25,597 nt of DNA from the NCBI GenBank assembly GCA_964544295.1, contig CAZJBJ010000039.1, positions 1 through 25,597 of the forward strand, given 5' to 3'. The stretch is from JAENVU01 sp964544295. GTDB lineage: Bacteria; Actinomycetota; Acidimicrobiia; IMCC26256; JAENVU01. Shown one piece after another: positions 20,951-25,597 of this stretch. How positions within the stretch are numbered: the stretch's first letter is position 1; each line of letters begins with the position of its first letter. The notes under the pieces are model-generated. The model was not told the DNA's origin and did not search any database. It saw nothing but the letters and a program-made list of their open reading frames with translations. A program made the translations under genes and the position numbers.

Positions 20951-22570
20951 TCAGGCCCCGAGACCGTCGAGCACCGTCTCGGGCAGCCCGGCCGAGCTGC
21001 GTTCGTGCTCGATCGACGCCCGGTAGCCCTCGACCTCGGCGGCGATGCGCGCCTCGTCCCAGCCCAGCTCGGATCCGATGAGCCGGGCGACGCGCTCGGC
21101 CGCGGCTGCCGACGCGTCCCGGGCCAGGAGCCGCGCACGCGTGCGGCGGGACAAGACGTCGTCGAGGGTGGTGGCCATCTCCTCGCGCACGGCGTAGATC
21201 GCTTCGGCGCGCAGGTAGGGCAGCCCCGGTACCAACGGTTCCGCGAGGTCGGGATCGTTCATGGCGAGCGTGAGGATGTTCGTCGCCAGGCTCCCGTACC
21301 GGCGGGCGAGGTGTTCGTCGTCGGGCGCGGGCCCGGTGGCCCCGAGGAGCGCGAGTCGCTTGGTCCGACAGTTCGCCTTCTGGCCGATGGCCTTGACGAC
21401 CGCGTCGGTGGTGTCCTCGGCCATCTTGCGGTACGTCGTGAGCTTGCCGCCGGTCACGGTGATCACGCCGCCCGTGGAGGTCGCGACCTTGTGTCGGCGC
21501 GAGAGGTCGGCGGTCTTCTGCCCGACGGTCCCGCCGACGACCAGGGGCCGCAGACCCGCCCACGTGCCGACGACGTCGTCGACGGTCAGGGGCTCGGCCA
21601 GGGCCAGGTTCATCGCGTCGAGGAGGTACTGCACGTCTTCCGGCGTGCACTGCGGATCGTCGATCGGCCCGTCGTAGTCGGTGTCGGTGGTGCCGATGTA
21701 GGTGAAGTCACCCCAGGGCACGACGAAGATCGACCGACGGTCCTTCGGCACGGGGACGATGGCGGCGATGTCGTTGCGCACGTTCGTCCACGGCACGGTG
21801 ATGTGGATGCCCTTGGCCGGTCGGATCGAGTGCGGGTGGGTGCCCTCGTCCATCTCCCGCACGTCGTCGGAGAACACGCCCGCCGCGTTCACGACGGTAC
21901 GGGCGCTGATGTCGAACGTCCGACCGTCCGCCGCGACGGTCGCGCCGTCGACCCGCCCGTCGGTTCCCTTGCGCAGGCTCGTGACCGCGGCGTGGTTCGC
22001 GAGGACTGCGCCATGGCTGGCCGCCGTCCTCGCCAACGTCAAGGTGTAGCGGGCATCGTCGGTCTGGGCGTCGTAGTACAGGTAGGCGGCCGCGACGTTC
22101 GCGGCGCGCAGCGTCGGCATGTGGGCCACTGCGGTGTCCTTGTCGATGCGCTGATGCAGTTTGCCGATGCGCGCGCCGCCCGTGACGTCGTACATCCACA
22201 TGGCCGTGCCGAGCGCCCGCGCGATCTTCGGGTTGATCAAGCCGTCCTTGCTCAGCACGGGGATGAGGAACGGCAGGATGCGGACCAGGTGCGGCGCGTT
22301 CTTGAGGGCCCGCTGGCGTTCGTGGAGGGCGTCGTAGACGAGCCGGAACTCCTTCTGCTGCAGGTAGCGCAGCCCGCCGTGGACCAACTTGGAGGACTTG
22401 GACGACGTGCCGCTGGCGAAGTCGTCGCGCTCGACGAGGGCGACGCGCAGGCCCCGGCTCGCGGCATCGAGTGCGACGCCGCAGCCGGTGATGCCGCCTC
22501 CGACGACGAGAACGTCGAACTCCTCGTGGGCGAGCCGGTCCAGCGCCGCGGCGCGATCGAACGAAACCAT
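20951..22570 (-). CDS. glpD: Glycerol-3-phosphate dehydrogenase (FAD-dependent, aerobic GlpD type)
   Basis: GlpD oxidises glycerol-3-phosphate to dihydroxyacetone phosphate and passes electrons to the quinone pool at the membrane. The 539-residue protein has the N-terminal FAD motif FDVLVVGGGITGCGVALDAA (about 18-37), VALVERDDFASGTSSKSSKLVHGGLRYL, typical of GlpD, then VVNAAGVFSD, FVVPWGDFTYIGTTDTDY, TWAGLRPLV and VITVTGGKLTTYRKMAED. The C-terminal ~130 residues form the DAO_C domain with AIYAVREEMATTLDDVLSRRTR. ATG 22570 has TAACCT 6 bases upstream and no ribosome-binding site. It heads a three-gene minus-strand cluster with the AGPS-like flavoprotein and FGGY kinase. Confidence 0.95.
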   Translation of the reverse strand: MVSFDRAAALDRLAHEEFDVLVVGGGITGCGVALDAASRGLRVALVERDDFASGTSSKSSKLVHGGLRYLQQKEFRLVYDALHERQRALKNAPHLVRILPFLIPVLSKDGLINPKIARALGTAMWMYDVTGGARIGKLHQRIDKDTAVAHMPTLRAANVAAAYLYYDAQTDDARYTLTLARTAASHGAVLANHAAVTSLRKGTDGRVDGATVAADGRTFDISARTVVNAAGVFSDDVREMDEGTHPHSIRPAKGIHITVPWTNVRNDIAAIVPVPKDRRSIFVVPWGDFTYIGTTDTDYDGPIDDPQCTPEDVQYLLDAMNLALAEPLTVDDVVGTWAGLRPLVVGGTVGQKTADLSRRHKVATSTGGVITVTGGKLTTYRKMAEDTTDAVVKAIGQKANCRTKRLALLGATGPAPDDEHLARRYGSLATNILTLAMNDPDLAEPLVPGLPYLRAEAIYAVREEMATTLDDVLSRRTRARLLARDASAAAAERVARLIGSELGWDEARIAAEVEGYRASIEHERSSAGLPETVLDGLGA

Positions 22571-22576
22571 CGGGGC

Positions 22577-22582
22577 AGGTTA
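22577..22582 (-). promoter_or_regulatory. -10-like box TAACCT for glpD
   Basis: On the minus strand TAACCT (TAnnnT) ends 6 bases before the ATG at 22570. It lies in the 49-base gap after the secreted-protein gene. Confidence 0.5.
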
Positions 22583-22619
22583 CCGGCCGCCCGTCCGGGT
22601 GGTTCAGTCGAAATCGCCC

Positions 22620-23447
22620 TCAGGAGTCGGGGACCAGGACCGCCCGGGATTCCACGACGGGATACTCGAGGAGTGCCGTGCGCACGACCGGATCGAGGTT
22701 TTGCCACGGGCCACGGTTCAGGCGCCATCGCACCGCGAGCTCGATGAGCGCGCGCACGGGGAATGTCGGCCGGGCGCGGATCTCGAACGTGTGGGTGACG
22801 TCGAGCACCGGGCCGGTGCCGGTGCTCGCGCCCGCGCGGGTGGTGTCGTCGCCGAAGTCCCAGCTCACCGACGCCGGGACGGCTGCGACCTCGACCTCCA
22901 TGCCGAACTCGCGCACGACGTCGGTGATCGGCGCCGCGGTGTAGCCGTCGATCCGAAATGTCGTCGCGAGGCCGGTCAGGCCACGGGTCGCGGGGTTCGC
23001 CGCCACCGATGCGGCCGGGTACGGGAGGTCCCGCACCAGTCGTTCTGCGATCACGGCCGGATCGACGCCGAACTGTTGCGGCCGCGCCCAGATCGCGCCG
23101 AGATAATCGGTGTCACACCAGACCTGGTACACGGCGTACTCGGGTCCGGGCTGCGGCGCACCGATGGGGACCGGGCGGTAGTCGCCGAGCGGCGTCGCCC
23201 GGAGTTCGAACGCGCCCGATGGAATCCAACGCCGCTGACACCCTATGGGGGTCGTCGCGTTTCCCGCGCGCGGCGGCGTCTCCACCCACGCGCCGCGCCG
23301 ATCGAGTTCGACGTGGGCGCCGGTGGGGTCCGTGCTCGCATTCGCCCCGGTCTCGGCCGCGGCGGGAGTGAGGGGACCCAGGCCGATGAGCGCACCCGCG
23401 AGCGCAGCGGCGGTGACGAGCACGAGTCCGGGTCGGGAGGGGTACAT
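22620..23447 (-). CDS. Secreted protein with PKD-like motif
   Basis: The 275-residue protein has a signal peptide (MYPSRPGLVLVTAAALAGAL, with probable cleavage after PAAA near residue 31). The mature part contains a VSWDFGDDT segment, the WDFGD core typical of PKD-type Ig folds, with THTFEIR matching the later PKD strand. A C-terminal RALIELAVRWRLNRGPW segment follows. It resembles actinobacterial secreted proteins with a single PKD-like domain and no known catalytic role. ATG 23447 is chosen because it places the signal peptide at the N-terminus; an in-frame ATG at 23486 would add 13 polar residues. The 160 bases upstream (23448-23607) contain a short ATCGCG-T-CGCGAT palindrome and no clear promoter box. 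Confidence 0.75.
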   Translation of the reverse strand: MYPSRPGLVLVTAAALAGALIGLGPLTPAAAETGANASTDPTGAHVELDRRGAWVETPPRAGNATTPIGCQRRWIPSGAFELRATPLGDYRPVPIGAPQPGPEYAVYQVWCDTDYLGAIWARPQQFGVDPAVIAERLVRDLPYPAASVAANPATRGLTGLATTFRIDGYTAAPITDVVREFGMEVEVAAVPASVSWDFGDDTTRAGASTGTGPVLDVTHTFEIRARPTFPVRALIELAVRWRLNRGPWQNLDPVVRTALLEYPVVESRAVLVPDS

Positions 23448-23607
23448 GCGGCGGTCACCATCCTTGGTCGTGCAATGAAATCCCATCCGTGGGAAGGGCC
23501 GATCCGGCCGGTACGTCCTCCGCGTCCCCTGCCGACCCCGAACTCGAGTCGCACACGGTACGGAGATCGCGTCGCGATGTCCGCGCGGGCCGTTCGGCCC
23601 AGGCGCG

Positions 23608-24852
23608 TCAGCGCGGGAGTCGCGCCGACAGCAGACCCTCGGACTCCCACCGGTCGAGGGTGGCGTCGTCGACGGTCAACAACTCGCGGAGGACGTCGCG
23701 GTTGTGCTCCCCGCGGTACGCCGGCACACCGTGCGCGCCCGTCGTTGCTGCGGAAAACCGCCACGGTGCCTCGGGGATGTCGACCGTCGACCCCTGACGG
23801 TCGTCGACCGCCACCACCGCACCACGCGCCGCCGCCCACTCGGACCGCGCGGCCGCACCGGCACTGCGTACCACCCCCATGGGCAGGTTCGCGCGCGCGA
23901 GGACCGTCTCGAGTTCATCAAGATTGGTGAACGTCATCGTCCACTCCTCGATGGTCTCGATGAGCTCGGCGCGGTGCGCGCGTCGCTGCGCGAGGGTGAA
24001 CCGGGGATCGTCGAGGAGTTCGGGTCGATCCATCGCGTTCGCGTACAGCTCGAGGATCCCGGGGCCGGCGGGGTCACCGGCGATCACGACGCTCGGACCG
24101 GCCCCGGTGCGCACGATCGGGGTATACGGCGGCGCCAGCGTGGGCCGGTAGTCGCCCGGATCGGTGGGGGAGAGATCCCAATGGGTGAAGTCGTTGGCGT
24201 GGAGCAATGCTTCGGCCATGTCGACCTCGACCCACTGACCTCGGCCGGTCCGCTCCCGCTGGAACAGCGCGGCGAGGATCGCCGAGGTCAGGTGGAGACC
24301 GGCGTACACGTCCGCGTGGCTCATGCCGTCCTGGAGCTCGACGGTGTCGTCGGGCGTGCCCGCCGCATCGGCCCGCCAGCGGGCGCCGGCCTCGATGAGT
24401 CCCATCTCGGCGTGGATCACGACGGCGTACGCCCGGCGGTCACGCCACGGACCGGTCTGGCCGTACCCGCTGATCGACGCCATGATCAACCGTGGGTTGC
24501 GGGCCGAGAGCGTCGGCCAGCCGATGCCCAGCCGGTCCATGACGCCGGGTCGGTAGTTCTCCACCACCACGTCGACACACTCGGCCAACCGGCCGACGAG
24601 TTCCGCGGCCTCCGGATGGGCGAGATCGAGCGAGATGTTGCGCTTCCCCGTGTTCTGCTGCGCGTAGTACAGCGAGATCGATCCGACCTTGGGCTGTGCG
24701 AAACGAACCAGGTCGCCTTCGGGCGGCTCGACCTTGATGACGTCGGCACCGAGATCGTGCAGGTTGCGACCGGCGATCGGGCCCGACAGCACGCGCGACA
24801 GGTCGAGGACCCGGATGCCGGCGAGGGGAGCGTCGGCGGGCTCGCGACTCAC
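23608..24852 (-). CDS. CaiB/BaiF (class III) CoA-transferase family protein
   Basis: Enzymes of this family move CoA between carboxylic acids or racemise 2-methylacyl-CoAs (alpha-methylacyl-CoA racemase). The 414-residue protein shows the family start LAGIRVLDLSRVLSGPIAGRNLHDLGADVIKVEPPEGD, then NTGKRNISLDL, VVVENYRPGVMDRLG and ISGYGQTGP. The expected catalytic aspartate is Asp181 in GMSHADVYAGLH, followed by RTGRGQWVEVDMAEAL. The substrate cannot be inferred. GTG 24852 lies 13 bases after the rhodanese gene, so the two are probably cotranscribed. Confidence 0.93.
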   Translation of the reverse strand: MSREPADAPLAGIRVLDLSRVLSGPIAGRNLHDLGADVIKVEPPEGDLVRFAQPKVGSISLYYAQQNTGKRNISLDLAHPEAAELVGRLAECVDVVVENYRPGVMDRLGIGWPTLSARNPRLIMASISGYGQTGPWRDRRAYAVVIHAEMGLIEAGARWRADAAGTPDDTVELQDGMSHADVYAGLHLTSAILAALFQRERTGRGQWVEVDMAEALLHANDFTHWDLSPTDPGDYRPTLAPPYTPIVRTGAGPSVVIAGDPAGPGILELYANAMDRPELLDDPRFTLAQRRAHRAELIETIEEWTMTFTNLDELETVLARANLPMGVVRSAGAAARSEWAAARGAVVAVDDRQGSTVDIPEAPWRFSAATTGAHGVPAYRGEHNRDVLRELLTVDDATLDRWESEGLLSARLPR

Positions 24853-24865
24853 GACTCGCCGGCCG

Positions 24866-25201
24866 TCAGATCACGCGGCCGTCGGAGCCGTCGTCGCAGA
24901 CGACGTCGAGACCGAACGCGGCCCACGCCTGCATGCCGCCCTCGAGGTTGATCGCGTCGACGCCCTGACCGCGCAAGAACGCGGTGGCGTGAGCAGACCG
25001 CGCGCCGCTCCGACAGATGCACAACACCGGGCGGGTCGTCGGCAGGGAACCGACGACGGACTCGAGGGTGCCGAGCGCGTACCAGGTCACGTCGGGAATG
25101 TGACCCGCCTGGTACTCGTCCTGTTCCCGGACGTCGAGGTAGAAGGGCTGATCGAGTTCGTCGACGTCACCGACGGTGATCGAAGGAATGCTCTCGTCCA
25201 T
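24866..25201 (-). CDS. Single-domain rhodanese-like protein
   Basis: The 111-residue protein is one rhodanese domain. Its active-site loop is CRSGARS, with the persulfide-forming cysteine at residue 63, preceded by FYLDVREQDEYQAGHIP and followed by FLRGQGVDAINLEGGMQAW, all family signatures. Such proteins carry sulfane sulfur, for example for thiosulfate detoxification or sulfur relay; the six-residue loop fits sulfur rather than phosphatase chemistry. ATG 25201 has a GAGGA site 8 bases upstream, within the end of the preceding coding region, whose stop is only 2 bases away, so it is cotranscribed with that gene and the CoA-transferase gene. Confidence 0.93.
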   Translation of the reverse strand: MDESIPSITVGDVDELDQPFYLDVREQDEYQAGHIPDVTWYALGTLESVVGSLPTTRPVLCICRSGARSAHATAFLRGQGVDAINLEGGMQAWAAFGLDVVCDDGSDGRVI

Positions 25202-25203
25202 GG

Positions 25204-25597
25204 TCAGCGTCCTCGCTTCTTGGCCGCCGCCTTCTTGGCGGGGGACTTGGCCGTGGTCTTGGCGGTCGTCTTGGCGGTGGTCTTGGCGGTGGTCTTGGCT
25301 GCGGCCTTGGACTTGGCCTTGGCCGTGGCCGTGGCGGTGGCCTTCTTGGCCGTCGCCTTCTTGGTTGTCTTCGCGACGGTCGTCTTTGTCACTGGCGTCT
25401 TCTTCGCGCCGGTCTTCTTTGCCGCCGGCGTCTTCTTCGCGACGGTCTTCTTCGCGGCGGTCTTGGTGGCCGCGGCCTTCTTCGCTGCCGTCTTGGTGGC
25501 CGCGGGTTTCTTGGCTGCCGGGGTGGCGGCGACCCGCTTCTTCGCGACCGGTGGGGTCGCGGCCGTCGGCCTCGGCGGGGCGGACGTGGCGGTCTTC
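25204..25597 (-). CDS. Lys/Ala/Thr-rich histone-H1-like tail of a protein whose N-terminus lies outside the window
   Basis: The minus-strand frame is open from the right edge to the TGA at 25204, giving at least 131 codons of almost pure Lys, Ala, Thr and Pro: AAKKTVAKKTPAAKK, ATKTAAKK, TTAKTTAKTTAK, ending SPAKKAAAKKRGR. Internal GTG codons (for example at 25392) are not needed as starts because the repeats continue upstream to the window edge. Such tails bind DNA or nucleic acid electrostatically. In actinobacteria they occur on HupB/HU, topoisomerase I, histone-like Lsr2 partners and some other proteins, so the identity depends on the missing N-terminus. It lies 2 bases before the rhodanese start. 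Confidence 0.75.
   Translation of the reverse strand, partial: KTATSAPPRPTAATPPVAKKRVAATPAAKKPAATKTAAKKAAATKTAAKKTVAKKTPAAKKTGAKKTPVTKTTVAKTTKKATAKKATATATAKAKSKAAAKTTAKTTAKTTAKTTAKSPAKKAAAKKRGR
25246..25296 (-). repeat. 12-bp tandem repeat encoding TTAK units
   Basis: Four near-identical 12-bp units encode Thr-Thr-Ala-Lys within the Lys/Ala-rich tail, differing only at a few G/C positions. Near-identity at DNA level suggests recent slippage expansion. The rest of the tail up to the right edge is similar but less regular. Confidence 0.65.

Noticed and set aside
20393..22747. Plus-strand open frame of 784 codons across glpD and the AGPS-like gene
   Set aside because: It is an antisense shadow of two clearly recognised minus-strand flavoprotein genes, with low-complexity Arg/Gly/Val content and no motif.
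23566..23578. ATCGCG-T-CGCGAT palindrome upstream of the secreted-protein gene
   Set aside because: It is short, built of common G/C words, and not positioned near a start or stop, so it is compatible with chance.
25204..25392. Short separate gene starting at the GTG at 25392
   Set aside because: The same frame continues without a stop to the right edge with the same Lys/Ala/Thr repeats, so the GTG is most likely an internal Val codon.
1..25597. CRISPR array, tRNA, rRNA, transposase, phage genes or defence cassette
   Set aside because: I looked for regularly spaced direct repeats, cloverleaf-like segments and transposase or nuclease motifs and found none. The only direct repeats are protein-level propeller blades and the Lys/Ala tail.

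Overview
The window is high-GC DNA, densely packed with genes, from an actinobacterium. Acidimicrobiia (Ilumatobacter-like lineages) is my best guess. That rests on the actinobacterial-type malate dehydrogenase, frequent GTG starts, Thr/Ser-rich tails, a histone-like Lys/Ala tail, and a recurring TAnnnT box 6-9 bases before start codons, which implies leaderless transcription. The taxon is an inference; no rRNA or tRNA gene is present.

Layout. 1-1499: 3' part of a secreted-type beta-propeller protein. 1510-5299 (+): D-aminoacyl-tRNA deacylase, a small unknown protein, and a PcrA/UvrD helicase interrupted by a 247-residue intein. 5303-5821 (-): membrane-anchored protein with a Thr/Ser tail. 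5911-8412 (+): stand-alone cobalamin-binding mutase subunit, then sucC and sucD. 8443-8865 (-): four-helix membrane protein. 8951-12166 (+): purN, purH, folD and a zinc-ribbon membrane protein. 12225-14571 (+): a J-domain protein, mdh and an alkylguanine-transferase-like gene. 14522-16005 (-): alpha/beta hydrolase and winged-helix-like protein. Divergent from these, 16044-17932 (+): a stand-alone PEP-utiliser swivelling domain and two unknown proteins. 17972-22570 (-): FGGY kinase, alkyl-DHAP-synthase-like flavoprotein and GlpD. 22620-25597 (-): secreted PKD-like protein, class III CoA-transferase, rhodanese and the 3' part of a Lys/Ala-rich protein running off the right edge.

How the genes fit together. 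Two central-metabolism blocks stand out: succinyl-CoA chemistry (B12 mutase subunit, SucCD, with MDH further on) and one-carbon/purine synthesis (PurN, PurH, FolD). The glpD/agpS-like/FGGY block looks like glycerol-phosphate or ether-lipid metabolism, but the kinase has changed residues where glycerol kinase binds glycerol.

The most interesting items are the intein at helicase motif III, the leaderless-promoter signature repeated at nine genes (twice sharing bases with the preceding stop codon), the divergent cluster around an orphan phosphohistidine swivel domain, and a near-perfect 19-bp inverted repeat between convergent genes. No tRNA, rRNA, CRISPR array, transposase or phage gene was seen. 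No gene-free stretch exceeds 300 bases.
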